Positions 12,050-25,337 of a stretch of 64,000 nt of DNA are shown here, one piece after another; position 1 is the stretch's first letter; the number at the start of each line of letters is the position of its first letter. This DNA comes from Setophaga petechia (taxonomy: Eukaryota; Chordata; Aves; Passeriformes; Parulidae). The notes under the pieces were generated by a model, which made no database searches, had not been told where the DNA came from, and worked only from the letters and a program-made list of their open reading frames with translations. The position numbers and the translations under genes are program-made. The stretch lies in assembly GCA_024362935.1 (NCBI GenBank), contig JANCRA010000040.1, positions 4,030,001 through 4,094,000 on the forward strand, given 5' to 3'.

Positions 12050-15000
12050 CCTAAGGTAACAAAAAGGAGAGTTCCCTTACTGCCAGCAGCTTATTTGCCC
12101 TTTGTGTGGGGGAATTAACAATGACCAGGGAAGGCAAATCACTGTAGAAATTTATATTGAGTGATTTGTGTAATCACTGTCTTGTATGTGTTAGTGTGAT
12201 TTATTTTGTTCTATTAAGAAAGGGGTATCTGTGGAGAGGAAGGCAGCCTGCTACCAGGAGCAAATGAAACCCAACTCCTTCCTGAAAACATTTGGAAATT
12301 AATAAATTGCTTGAGGGATTTCTCGAGTGCAAGGTGAGTTGTGCAGGAAGAAGAAAAGAATACAGTGAAAATTCAGAGAGGGCAGAGACATGGCCTGTGC
12401 AGGCACATGTAACCCTAGAGAGGACCAGAGGGCAGATGCATACTAAGGTCTTAGCGAGGAAGAAATAAAAAAGAATTTTAGGAATCTGGATGAGTCCGGC
12501 GGGGATTTTTTTATCCTCCTTTTTTTTTTTTTATTATTGTGTCACTCTGTTGATCTCATTTTTTCTCTTCAGGAACTTTGCACTCCAGTTGTGTCACCAT
12601 TACTCAGTGGTAATGTGCAGACAAACCTCAACTTTTTTTTAACTGAAATTCCTGTTGTAGAGCTCCTCGTGGACATACAGAATGAGATTCTAAAGAGTAT
12701 GGCATATGAACTGCACTACTGATGTTGCATCAGAGGATTTTACTTGTGTCCACATATTCAAAGGCTCCAAAATATTATTTGTCTAAAATATATGAAACAA
12801 AAGTCTATGGATAGAATCTGCCCTGAGTCAATCAGAAGCTGAAAGCCCCTTCTTGGTCTGCCTGTAATTTCTGATTCTATAAAGGCAACATAAAATTTGT
12901 GCTTCTGTTCCAAAACTCTGCTCTAGCTGACCATGGCAGATTGTATTATTGTTGAAAATTAACTCCCAGATGCAACGGACTACCCAAAAGTTGACAAATA
13001 CTATTTTCTGACTTTTGACCTTAAAAATAGGCAGGATTAATACCTTTGCATTAATTACTAATGCCTTCAAGAAGAGTGCAGAACCGTCTTGATAAAGGAT
13101 CCAAATTTTTTTTCCCTTTTTTTTGCTTCTACAGAAATGTTATATTCATTCTCTCTCATCCAGTTGGAAAAAATGCACCAACTATTTTATCTATTAAGTC
13201 CTAGATAATCAAATTAGGCGTACCTTAGTCCAAATTGATTCATAAAACCTTGAGGACCAATATGAGCTTAGATGGCCTGTGACATCTATGACACAGATAT
13301 ACATTTTCCTTTAATGCCTGATAACCACTGTAGTGGTGAAAGTAGTCCAAACACAGTCATGTAGCTATACATTTATTCCTGGAATATACTTTCCTAACCA
13401 AAGCTAATCAGATTTCACAAGTACTAAGTTTTTCATAAAGACATATAGATTAAGGCTGAGACTTACAGGGAAAAAAAATGGAAGCAAAATGTGGTATTTA
13501 TTTATTTAAGATTTTTTTTCCATGTAGTCAAAGACATGAAATTCACAGAAGGTTTGTATAAGTATCTGAGATTCTATAGCTCATCTGCTTCTGCTATAAC
13601 ATTCACTTGGTCCCTTAAAGTTCTGCTGCTGTTCTGCTGTTTGATAATTTTTATATGCTTATCTTCTACTGGACTAATTAAGTTCACTATCTGATACAGT
13701 ATCACCATAATTTTTATTTTAAAGTACCAGAAAAGAAGGAGGCATCGACTGTTCACTTAAACTCCAAAGACAAAATCTTTAAACTACAAAGTAAGAGACT
13801 TAAGACTTCAGGGTTGTTTTAGCCTGAAAGGCTAAATAAAGAAAGAAAATAGCTTCTGGAAGTTTAGTACTCCTAGGATTAATCATCTGCTTCATCTTTT
13901 CTCCAGTTTGAACCTCTGTATGAGAGGCAACAGAAGAGCCTGGAGGACAAAAGGAGGACAAACCGCTGGAAACTTGACTCGCTAGCTAAGTGGCTAACAG
14001 AGCCAGCTAGCAGACAGCAGACCAAAACATTGGTCACAACATCAGCTTTTTTTTACCCAGTAATTTAATATAAATAGAGTCCAGGGAAATGATGCCAGAC
14101 CTCAGGTTGACGTCTATCAGATGCAAACTCTATTTGATAGAGTCAGGAGCTATAGGCAGACAGACAGCTCATATGGGTTTTGGTGTTTCATTTTCATGTG
14201 CTTCCTTGTCTGTTTAGAGAGACACACAAGCAGTAGAGAAAACCAAAGTCAGAAGATAGCACTGACAAAAACTGCATACCAACATGAGTTTCTGCAGTCT
14301 GCAGCAAAACAGCAAAACTGAATAGTGAATTTTCCCATTTCCAATCTTGTACAGTATTAGTCAAATAAGAAGCTTCTTGCATCAATAGAAGACTAAAGAA
14401 CCACACAGAAGAGACATTTCTAAATTGAAAATGTTCTATGAAGTTCACTGGATGCAAACTAGCAACACTATCTGATACTTATCTGTGCCAGTTTTTACTA
14501 TCCTTTCCAAAGTTTCACAGAAAATGTGGAACTAATCATTTGCTTTAAACAATTACTAAGCTTGGGTTTTCTGCTTACTCATACTTACTTCCTAGGTAGT
14601 CCTTAATATGTCCTGTTTAGAGATAAGACTCATATGACTGAAGCCTAAGGTCGAGGCTCAACCATATCAGTTTAAAAAGGCTTACTGTCCAGAATAAGGC
14701 AAGAGACTTTTGGCCTTTGTATTGTAGCCATGTTAACTGTATGCAAGCAACACAGGGAGATGTTTATTGGTGGGGTCTTGACAGGGGACCTGCATGAATT
14801 GACAAAATGTTTATTTTTAATACTCATTTCTTCCATTTGGAGGACCCCTGTTTACAAGTCATGTAAGTTGTGGCATTTAGGATTTTAGAATTATTGATAG
14901 ATTTTTTTTTCCATGGTGGATACTCAGAAGTAAGAAAAATAGCCTGTGTTATAATAGGCATGTTCTGAATTATACAGGCAAAGGAAGCCTGAGATACTGT

Positions 15001-18000
15001 CACTGGCAAAATAGAAGCTTCAGGCAAGGTTAATCAGGGAGATGCATCTGTTGAGTCACAAAGTTGAGACAGGATACCCTTGTTTCCTAAGGTGCTTCTC
15101 AGAGGGGAGTCAGGAGCGGCTGCATCCAATCCAAGTACCAGGCTTGGTCAGCAGGTCATGTCTAGAGGATTACATAGGTGTAGATGAGCCATTGTATGAC
15201 TTCGTCCTGCAAAATTAGGGAGAGGAATCCAGACATATTCATATGAATCAAACACAGTATTTCTTTATATTGATGATGCCAATGATAATAGAATAAAATA
15301 TTTTAATTGGAATTACTTACTACACAGTACAGGTAGTTGTAACTACCAGTACAATGTACTATTTATTAAATCAATAATTTCAAAACTAGCTTAGTAATTA
15401 TTAAGTAGAGATTGGTGTTACTCACCTATAGCAACAACTGTGGGCAAATCTCTTTCTCTAAGCCTTGAGGATTAACCTTGAATAGTGTCTCCCATTCATG
15501 GGAGGACTCCCCCTAACACACTTCTGGAAGGATTGTGTTAGAAGTCCCCTGCATTAAAAAGTGGGACTTGGTCTTTATAGTACAAAGTGATTGAGTGCAA
15601 TCTCTGTCAGCTCAGCAGCCCTTAGATCCTTTAGCAGTATTATTGCTTCTTAGTTCCTATATCAGAAATTTTGTCTGCTTTGTACTCCCCAGTGCCAGAT
15701 TCTTTCAGGAATCATTGTTCTTCATGTCCTCAGAATGTTTAACTTCAAGATTAATGAGTCAACCTGGTCTCAGCATTCTTCAACACCAAATGCAACATGA
15801 CCCATCTTCCCCAACCATCAAATAGTGTCAAATTTGAGATGGTTTACCCCCACTTAGGCAGACTACCTTGCTACAAATAGCTCTATAAATGGAGAAAAGG
15901 TTTATTATGGTATTTAAGAATATATTCAATCATGTGACCATATCAGTGTTATCAAGCATCAGCCAAACAAAAACCCAAACTGGACCCATGTAAACCCATG
16001 CTCTCTCTATTAGATTGGCTTTGGAAATAGGCATGCCTATTTCCATGTCTTCCGCCATCACATATTATGAGGATCAAACCTTCAAAGGTTGTTGCTGGCT
16101 GTCCTCTTAATCCATGGTACAGCCAAACTGTAATACAGCCAAAGTAGTTGTGGACAACCTGGAGTTGAATGTTTTTGAGGGGACGATGAGGCATATAACT
16201 CCATTAAGTCCTTCTTCCTATAACTCACATTGTAGTGTTCTTTATTCTTTCATCTTCTCATTCTAGTGTTCGCTATTTTTTCATCCTACCCCTCCAGTTT
16301 TCATTTCACATCCCCTATTTTCACATTACATTTCCTTTATTTCTTTATGTCCTTGCCTCCCCATTCCAGAATCCATACTGCCACGTGCCCTATGACACCA
16401 TGTCCCCTCCTTTCTCTTGCTTTCTTTTTCTTCTTCCTTGGGAGCAATTTTGACAGGGTAGGAATTCTGACAGATCTCTTCTACTTCTAACCTGCAAGTT
16501 TTGCTGTTCTGCCTCAGGGATGTAGGTTAGCTCATTCCCTGGGCCAGATCTAGGCTGCTGCTTGGCCAGATATACTCTGTAGTCAGGTTGCATGAGTAGA
16601 ACTTGGCTGAATGAGCAGAACAAAATTATTAGGTTTGACACCCCAGGAATTGTAATTTCTACTTCTGCCTTTTACTGCAGCACTAAAGATTCAGCTAACT
16701 TCTGTGATATTCAAGCTAACATAAATTGCAGCTATTATGAAATTCAAGCTAACATTTTGGGGTGGGTTTGGGAGCCAGATTAAGGGCACTCTTGAGCAAA
16801 ACTTTTAGTTGAAACTGCAGAAAAAAAAACTTGAAAAGGAGCAAATAGATGGTAGAAAACAAAAGAAGTTACAAGTAAACAAGGAGGACTATTCACAGTT
16901 AACCATACTTTATTTGTATAAAGATGCTGGGATATTTATTGGACTGTATATAATCTCCATGCCTTTAAAGGGAATTCTGTGTCGTCATAAAATTAAATAT
17001 TCCATTTCATAATCATATTTCAAATATCTTGGCTGAGACTTTTAAATCCAGTGTCCATATTAGATATTGAAAAAAATGAAGATTGTTTACAGAATTGAGA
17101 TACTTATTCTTGTCCTTTATCCTATGGCACGTAGGAATATTGAGAGCCAATTAAATAGGAACTAGAGCAGTGCCAGCCAGTCTTAAGCAGAGACTGAATT
17201 GTGTTCAAGGTCGTTAGTTGTAATGAGATCATCAACCCACTGCCCTCTGCAGACCCTGTTTTCTGTTTAGCAATTATGTTTTACATGTAGTCTGTGATGA
17301 TCACCAGTGTACAAATAATAAGCAATTTATTTCTTTCATTAAATATGCTTTTCATGATGGCAATAATAGGGTCGAATAAGCCCTTTTCAAGTGATATTTT
17401 TATCTCTAAGTCAGGTGGGTAAAATAGTTCTGCCATTCTCTTGATGTTTCCCACTACAATGCCCAGACACAGGGTTTCGTTTTTTCAAAATGTGCTGCTT
17501 AATGTTTTGTTGTGCTGTTCTCAGGGCCAAGTGGTGGTGATGGAACTTGAAATTAGTAGGATTACTATTTTGACTTAAGTTAGTTCTGGCTAGAAAGTCT
17601 TTATTTTTCTCCTTCTGGAGGGTGTGTGGAGAGGAAACAATATGGAAGTAGTAGAGCAGAAGTAACAGATGATATAAATTGCACAGAAAGGATTCTCTTT
17701 CTCAGGAAACAACTGTCTCAGGTTGTTTACAAAGTTCTTACTACATTTGTATCTATTATTTTAATCCTAACCTGTGAAATAGTCTTCAACACTAAACTGC
17801 CTGATGGGAATATTTGTGGCTTTTTTCTGTCCTTGATTATTCCTACACAATGTAAAGCACATTCTCAACAGAAATTCCACTGAGGCATGGAGTATTGTAC
17901 ATATAATTGCTAAATATTACAATTACCCTCTAGCCATTGGTACCTTATCTAAATATTCACTACTATTCAGTCAAATATATTCACCTCATAGACAGGTTTG

Positions 18001-18395
18001 TCTATGGGGAAAGAATTATAATCAAATGAAATAAGAGCATAGGTGAAATGTCTGTATAAGCAGTAATGTACTAGCACAAAAAGTAATTATTCAGTCAAAT
18101 CAAACAAACTTTAGTATTTTTAATTCACTTTTTTTTTTTTTCCACAGGGACTGAGTTACTGGAGTTTTTCTTCCAGCCAAAAGGCCATAGATTCAATTTT
18201 GGTTGATAATACTAAAAATTTTGGCTCATGTCAAAGAATGCATTTACAGGACATTCATGTCTCAATTTGAAATGTAGGCACAATAACTCTTTTCTCCTTG
18301 TGGCATATGATTAAGCCTGTATAATCGTACTCTACAATGCATTTCCAACAGGCTTTATTGTAGAAATTCCTTTATTAAAGGACCAGAGAGTTTAA
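12050..18395. other. Mostly unique sequence, no supported gene
   Basis: About 6.3 kb with no recognisable exon or RNA gene. It contains a T-run near 12521, a small inverted repeat at 15332-15347 (ggtagtt/aactacc) and the palindrome at 16022-16045. The stretch 15050-16800 has a slightly higher GC content and a twice-used attcaagctaaca motif (16710-16755). It may be an old unclassified repeat, but I could not identify it. Confidence 0.5.
16022..16045. repeat. 24-bp perfect palindrome, no spacer
   Basis: The left half tggaaataggca is followed immediately by its exact reverse complement tgcctatttcca. The flanking bases (t and t) do not extend the pairing. It holds an SphI-like gcatgc centre. It could form a small cruciform or be a dimeric protein site; function is unknown. 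Confidence 0.9.
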
Positions 18396-18531
18396 AGAAA
18401 AACAAAACAAACAAAACTAAAAAAACCAACAACCAAACAAAAAAAGCATAACAAAACCCAACAACAACAAAACCCAACAAACAAACAAAAACAAGCAAAC
18501 AAAAAAAACCCCAAAAACCAACCAACAAGAC
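18396..18531 (+). repeat. A/C-rich low-complexity tract
   Basis: About 135 bases made almost only of A and C (aaac, aaacaaac and ccaac words) on the plus strand. The minus-strand frames over it give artificial F/L/V/C/W-rich peptides that imitate membrane segments. A similar tract lies at 42307-42452. Confidence 0.95.
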
Positions 18532-18659
18532 AAATAGGTCTGTCAGTAGATTTATTTTGGAGTATCCCATGTCTTGAGAGCTGCCAGGTAAAAAATGACA
18601 CTTTCACTAGAAGTTGTACAGGCAAATTCTGGATGTGGAAATCTGTACAATTTATAAGC

Positions 18660-19130
18660 AAATGCCAAATAAATTCAGGACATTATCTAATTAGAGCTCT
18701 GAACACACCACCCTAATTCACTGTTTTCTAACAGCGTTAACCCAATTTGAACTATCCCCCACAGCTTGGTTAGAGCTTCAATTAAATTTTCATTTTAAAG
18801 ACTATAATGCAGTTTGAACCCTTCGGCCCACGAGAGTCAAACCAACATCTCTGCAGCTCTGCAATTTAGCATAGAAACCCGACTGCAGATATTGCAGATA
18901 TCTCTGTGAAAGATAATCAGTTGTTACTCAATTCAAAATGAAAAATAGCATTTCATAAATATTTAAGCTGCCCTTTTTAAAGTTAGGGAACTAGCACTGA
19001 GTGTTAAGCATGTGCATTAAAACCCATATTGTTTTCTCATGGCTCAAGGCATACATTACCACTAATGCAAATACCCAGAAATTGTGAATATAGGCTGCTT
19101 TCACTAAGACATTACACTTTGAACATTGAT
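18660..19130. promoter_or_regulatory. Candidate conserved noncoding element
   Basis: Complex, low-redundancy sequence with closely spaced transcription-factor-like words: the homeodomain palindrome ctaattag at 18687-18694, gcttcaattaaattttc near 18775, and a perfect POU octamer ATGCAAAT at 19065-19072. No repeat or frame explains it. This rests on composition and motif texture only; conservation could not be tested, and such words also occur by chance in AT-rich DNA. Confidence 0.25.
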
Positions 19131-22100
19131 ACTAGAAATGATTCAGCCAGAAGTAAAATAAATAAATAAAATCAGAGCAGTTTGCTAAATCATCAGATGT
19201 TATCATAGTAACTTGCCTGGGGCATATACGTAATCAACCGATTAAAAGCTCATCTTCCTGCAAACTAGCAAGCTATCAAACTCAGTGCTAATGATGGGGA
19301 AAATCATATGTTCTATGTTATCTGAGAAAAAGGGGAGACTATGTGAAATTTTTGCTTGGACAGAGAGCAATGGGGTGAACAGATTATGCTGTAGCTGTTG
19401 TTGGGGAGAAAAAAAAATACAGGCTTTGAGGTTTTTGTTGTTAGATTGTTATTTTAATTTGAGTATGCTATGCTTCAATGGTCTTTTCCTAACTGAAGAT
19501 CTGTAGATAACCTTGCTAGCCCCAGCAATTATACTCCACAAACTGGTTAATAAAGGCAGTATCTAGAGAAATGCAGTAACACATTCTTTTGTAATATTAG
19601 TTGGGACAGAAAATTCTACTGCTTTTCAGGAAACACAGAAAAATGCACCAAGTTTTTAGAAACAGAAAACTGAAAACCCCCAGGATCTTCAAAAAATAGC
19701 CTCAAAAATGTCATAAATGTCTCACTAGCTAAATTTCATGTAACACTTAAAACCTTTTTTTCCCCCATGTCTAAAAGACTCAATCCATCAACTGAGATGG
19801 AGTATCACTCTGTGGTCTTACTTAACCTCTAATCTAAAGGAGCTTCAGCTGATTCTCTAGCCTCCAATCTCAGAAAAGGAACTGATGTTTTCTTCAACTT
19901 TATTAAACCTATTAATTGCTCTAGAAGCTTTGTAGATATCTGTCAAAGTCATTCAATCATGACAAAATGATTGATAAACTGGAGAACAGAACTCAGAAGA
20001 CACAAATGAGAGGTGACCCACTCTAGACGCTGCCACCATCGAGTGACAATAGGCTTCTTTTAAATAAGGATGCTTCTTTACTTCTATGTCTACACCTGAA
20101 AAGTGCCTGCATGTGGCAAGACTGTGCACCAGTCTCTAGGGGGCTGTGTTGGACATAAACACACATACACAGAGAGTTTGTGCAAAGGCCTGATAGTCCT
20201 GAGCTGCTTGACAAGTAATACAACCTTCACAGTTCCCTAGTTATCTGAGTTCTCACCCATGCAATCCTTGATAATTGTGATGTCATTCTTGCCCTGATAG
20301 CACCTCTATGGATAGCTCTGCCTGATATGTCTGACAATCTATTTAAATGTGAGTTATTGAAATGGAAGCAGAAGTCAAATAAAAGCCTGAAATCTTGATC
20401 CCCCAACTACTATAATAAACTATTACTGCTCTAGAATAAATGTAACATGTTGCTAATTAAATGCAATGTCACAGAGCATTTATTAGCCAAACAGGTCCTT
20501 TTCTTTCTGTTAGAACTCCTGTTAATAAGCAGATGAATAAAGAAAAAACCAAAACTGTTCTTACCTGTACTGGCTCTGACAGGGGCTCTTGCCCTTCAAA
20601 AACAGCTTCAACTTGTGGATCTGATTTTGCTGCTTGCTTATTTCCTCCTTTTCAAAGGAAGTGTCAGAGAGAAAAACTACTCAGAACACCAGAACCCAGA
20701 ACTGTCCATATAACTGTGTTGCATAACGGAGTGGCAGGGAAGCAGCTGTCCTTCAACACTCGAGCCTAAGGACCAGGAGCTGGATATTGAAAGTGTATTG
20801 CTGGGGAGTGAAGTAGCAAAACACAAGAATTCTCTTACCAATTTTGTATAACAGGTAACCAAGGTTTCCCTTTTTAATGACTGACATCTTGATGACATCA
20901 TTGAGGAAAAAGGAGAGTGTTTATGCAACTGTTATGCAAAAATATAAGACTTCCAAAATATTTTATTTTTCAACATAAGTATATGTTGAAAATTTCTATA
21001 TGAAGGAAGAAATTTTAAGATGTTTAAGGAATTAAGAAATATTTAAGGAATGAAGAAATGTTGGAACGTGGGTTGTTAATAATGAGAAAATAGGTACAGA
21101 TATGAAATGTTTTTTTTCTGAGACAGCACTCAAATGCAATTCTTATCTTTCAGCAAAATTATGAAAAATATATTTTGCAAGATGATCAAAGGAGTAAGTG
21201 TTTAAAATAGAACTAAAAGATTTACTTGCTTGTTCAGTTTTTAATTTGTAAAGAGATACCTATATGTTTAAAACAATTTTCTTCAAAAAGAAAAAAGAAG
21301 TCAAAAAATGTGGAAAAGAGCTTCTTCAGTAACTTTTAGATCCTTTGTTGACATGTAGTTGAAGCTGAGTTGGTTTTATGCAACATTTTAAGTTTAAATA
21401 ATTCAGGATTTCAGTTAAAAGATATGCTCTCCTGTAGCATGATCTGTATATCTGCTTTCCAACTCCTCTTTTTAGCCCATTATGTACAAAATAGTGTAGA
21501 ACATGGAGAGACACAGAACACTGAGGGTGCGGCTGACATGGACATTTTGATGTGTTTGTGCACTCCTGGGAAAAGGAATAAGGTACTAAAAAGCAGTTCA
21601 GTTCTGCAAAATTCCTAAAATGCCTTGTTTTCCCAAACAGATCATTATCTATACAGATACAGCAAATTATTAATAATATCAGAAAATCTTTCCAAAGGTG
21701 CCATAGAAGCTGCTTCCTTGCTATCAGCACTAAAGGTGCTGTAGACACATAGAAGTGTCTCATCCTGGCTGTTACGAATGAGACAAGTTATTAATTCAAA
21801 AGTAGGCATTCAGAGTTGGACCAGAATTTGACTAAATCTTCTTAGGGCATGGCAGGTCATTCTTGCTGAAAATATATTGCAGATTAGTTTATATAATGAC
21901 TTCTTCTGGGTCAAAACCAATGCTATGGCTATTATGATAAGTAACAAAGTATTTAACTCTCTGTAAGAAAGTCAATAGCTCAATAGGGTCTATGCAGGAG
22001 TTAATAAACATTTTTTGGATCACAGTCCCTCATAACACTGTGTTTCAGCAGCAGTTTTAACTTATCCACCAACTGGAAGGAGTAGGCAACATGAGCTCTA

Positions 22101-23759
22101 TTCTTATGTCATATGCAGACAGCTGTAGAAAGACAAGAAGAGACATTATTTGCAAATTTCATTAAAACTTGTATCAAAACTTCGGATAAAGAACATTTAT
22201 TTTTCAGACCCTTAGCAAAAATTAAGCGGTGTATGCAAATTTAAAACTGATTTTGACAAAGAATTTCATAAGTTTAACATTACCATACAGTATGAATACT
22301 GGATGCAGTCCCATAGTTGTTACATTGCTCTAACATTTTGAACAGAGCTGAGGTAAGCATGAGGCTTATTTTTTGCAGAATTTGGGGGTTTATTTAGTTA
22401 TTTAGCTATCTATTTTATTTAAATTTTGCCTTTATATTGTTCCAGAAGTTTTTTGTGGTTTGAGAATAGAAGGATTGTACCTTGTCCATAAATACCACCA
22501 TAATTTGAACAATTACCCACAGCTGCTGCAATCACTTAAAAATATTCAGTAAATGTCATTTCTCTGTTGGAAATTCCAATACTTCAGAATCTGTAGATGC
22601 TGTGTAACAGAATAAAAAGTCAACTCAACTATGAAACAAACAAAAAATCATGTTCATCAAATTTTCCATTCAGTTTTTATAATTTGCCTATATTAAATAC
22701 TTTCTCGTATATAGTAAGATAATATAAAATATTTAATGTAATAGATACATATATATGGTTGTTTTTATGCAAACTATAAGTTAACTATTAATTAATAATT
22801 TTGGAAAAAAAACCTGTTTATAAGCAGAAAACACGGTTTTGTTAGAAAACGCTGTGCCAGTTAATGCTGAGGACTGTAATTTCCATCACACTGTAAAGAT
22901 CAAAGAAAAGTCTCCTTAAATCAAAAAGCATCTTTTATTTTTATTTTTTTTTAATGCTGATTTGTTCACCACTTTAAGAATAATCCACTAATCTTTAAAA
23001 ACTATTTGTCTAAAGAAAAAGCTTGCCATCGCAAGCTGGGGACACAAGTTGGAGATCCTCACTGACATAAGAACTTCTGTAGGTGAACCATATGTGGACT
23101 GAATCAATGAGCAATTAAAAGAATATTAAACCAGAGGAATCTTATGATCACTTATTATGCTATATAATTTGCACAAAACCAGCATATTTTAGAGCAAGGG
23201 TGCTGAAAATGATTTTTACTAAATCATTTTTTTAGTATCTGTTTTGTAGGCAGGTATATAGATTTACCAATGTTTTAGCCACTAGCAACAAGAGGATAAT
23301 ATTGGAAGTTAATTTGGGACTCTGGATCTATTATTTGCTACTCTAATTACTTGCTTTAGTGAGCAAAGCAGCCTGAGGAAAATAAGCTGGAATAGTATCA
23401 CATCAGAGGACTGAAATGATAGAACCTCCAGGCTAAGTGATCTGAGGTGTCGCCACTTGCAGAAAGACTTTGTATTTTAAGTCTTTTGCTTAAAGTGTAT
23501 TTTCTCTCTGAAGATTTTTTATACCAAAGCCTGTTTGATTTCATGACATCATTTCCAATAATTTCCTAGGAAGTAAGCTTTCTTTCCATCTCTTTGGCCT
23601 CCCTTCTCACCCAGTGATTCAGATTTGAAGAGGTAATAAGAAAAAAGGAAAATTCCCTTTGAAAATATTATTTGAAATGCTTTAATAACTTCTTTGCCCC
23701 AGAGTGAATATTGAGTTGTGCTGCTGATAGGCAGGGGGAGGGGTTGCACCAATTAAATG

Positions 23760-24355
23760 GAGCCTGTTGTTACTCTGCAGTGTCTCATTTTTGTGTAGCG
23801 ATCTTCTAAAGAAATAGGCAAAGAGAGACTGTTTAGTACTAATGATGTTTTCTGAGGAAATAGGAGGATGCCCTTGTACATACTTATGTTCACTGTAATA
23901 AATAAAGGATCACGCAGAGCATTCAGTTTTCTGCTAATTCAGAATAAAAGTATGTGCTTTAATAGATGAGGCCACTATCTGTGGCTTCCTTTTCATATGG
24001 AGCATGATATAAAGTGTTAATATATCCGAAGTTTAATTTATGATTTGTTCCTAAAACCATGCTTCCAATATACTCAGTAAATTCAAAGTAGCCTTTGTGT
24101 TCTCCTTGTCTTCCAGTACCTTGCTTAAACTATAGAATGGAATTTAATTAAAGCCCCTACTTACTTCAATAAGAGAAGCCTTGTCAGTTTAATTGATTTT
24201 TGGTCAAAGTAGTATTGATTGGATAAAAGCAAATCCATTTCTCTCCCAGCAATTAAAACATTTAAATAGGCTCTGTCTCCCTTTTGATGAAAGGACGTGA
24301 AACCACTGACATCTGTTCCTGTGGCTGATGTTGATCATTAGCAAATGAGTTAATG
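23760..24355. promoter_or_regulatory. Candidate conserved noncoding element / enhancer
   Basis: A long complex stretch with no repeat signature. It holds tttaattaaa (24143-24152), gtttaattgattttt followed by the TCF-like ggtcaaag (about 24187-24208), a tattgattgg PBX/NF-Y-like word and gttgatcattagc near 24330. The texture resembles developmental enhancers in gene deserts. No alignment was possible, so this is an inference. Confidence 0.25.
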
Positions 24356-24984
24356 CACACTTATATTACTACTCGTCTTGTTTTATTATAGTATTCTACT
24401 ACATTAAGGTTTCTAATATCTATCTATTAAAACCTAGACAGTCCTATAAAAAGTCCTTACAATATTCTGCTGTAAAAACTGTTTCAAGTAAGTGTTTTTA
24501 TTACTGGATCTGAGTCAGTACTGAGTGCTTTTAGTTCTCATAGTGAATATGAAACTGTGAAGGATGTTGAGCACTTCAGAGTTACTGATTACTTAAATAT
24601 TTTTTAAATTATCTAAACACCATCTTCCAGAAATCAAATCTAATTTACTTGCAGAGGAATATTTTAGCAGTTCTAAAGTCCAAAAATCTTCTCTCCAGAC
24701 CTACCACACAGTGTATCCCAATGAAACTTGAATGGAAATTTCTATCTTTAACTTATCATTTCTGTTTGAAGCCTACTATGCCTTCGTAAAACTTCTGAAG
24801 ACACTAAGACTTCTAAGATTTCTGAGATCTCACTTTCTTTAGCAGAATAAGATGAAAGTGAACACAGTTTTACACCTAAGGTCCATGTAGGTCTCCATTC
24901 TGTCTCCAGCACTAGCCAATGTTCAAAAGTGCAATGTAAAAAATAGCATTTGTAGAGTGATACTTCCCACTGTGATGCTTTCTC

Positions 24985-25337
24985 ACAGGTCTCTGATGTG
25001 GTCCTCCATGGGCTATAGGGGCACAAACTGCTTCCCCTTGGTCTTCTCCACAGGCTGCAGGGGAATCTCTGCTCTGCTGCCTGGACCGCCTCCTTCCCAG
25101 TCTTCCCTGCTGTCTGCTCATATTTTCCCACTCATGTTTCACCGCTACCGCACAGTATTTTTTACCCTTTCTTAAGTGAGTTGTCACAGAGGCAGCACTG
25201 GGGTCACTGGTGAAATCGACTCCAGCCAGGGCTGGATCCACTGGAACCAGCTGTGTCTGACCGGGGCGACTCCTGGTGTCTTCTCACGGACACCATCCCT
25301 GCAACTTCTGCACTACCAAAACATTGCCATGTAAACC
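24985..25337 (-). mobile_element. LTR fragment B, related to the 9.3-kb outer LTR
   Basis: The right end (ctaccaaaacattgccatg, then taaacctta) and inner clauses (tcctccatgggctatagg, caggggaatctctgctctg, ttctcacggac) parallel LTR copy A and the reverse complement of D. It reads on the minus strand, with a taagaaagggtaaaaaa segment matching the family's presumed promoter-proximal stretch. About one third of the LTR is left; the distal half is missing. GC content is higher than the surroundings. The open frames at 24748-25241 are by-products. Confidence 0.65.

Larger units (their letters stand above)
18532..24984. other. Unique sequence with two candidate regulatory stretches
   Basis: About 6.4 kb with no supported gene. 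Sub-stretches 18660-19130 and 23760-24355 are described separately. Overlapping frames of ~100-145 codons at 20461-20928 and 21326-21763 lack family motifs and convincing exon structure. The remainder is AT-rich and unrecognised. Confidence 0.5.

Noticed and set aside
18355..18661. F/L/V/C/W-rich minus frames resembling small membrane proteins
   Set aside because: They are read from an A/C-rich low-complexity tract; the hydrophobicity is a codon artefact. The frame at 42289-42471 is rejected for the same reason.
20641..20769. Acceptor-like tract (tttcctccttttcaaag) before a short open frame ending at 20769
   Set aside because: Only ~36 codons with no recognised family and an overlapping open frame on the other strand; one splice-like tract is expected by chance.
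21326..21763. 145-codon minus frame
   Set aside because: Overlapped by an equally open plus frame (21370-21618), no motif, no exon structure.
24748..25241. Minus frames of 109 and 127 codons and a plus frame of 72
   Set aside because: They span LTR fragment B and show no retroviral or host protein motif.
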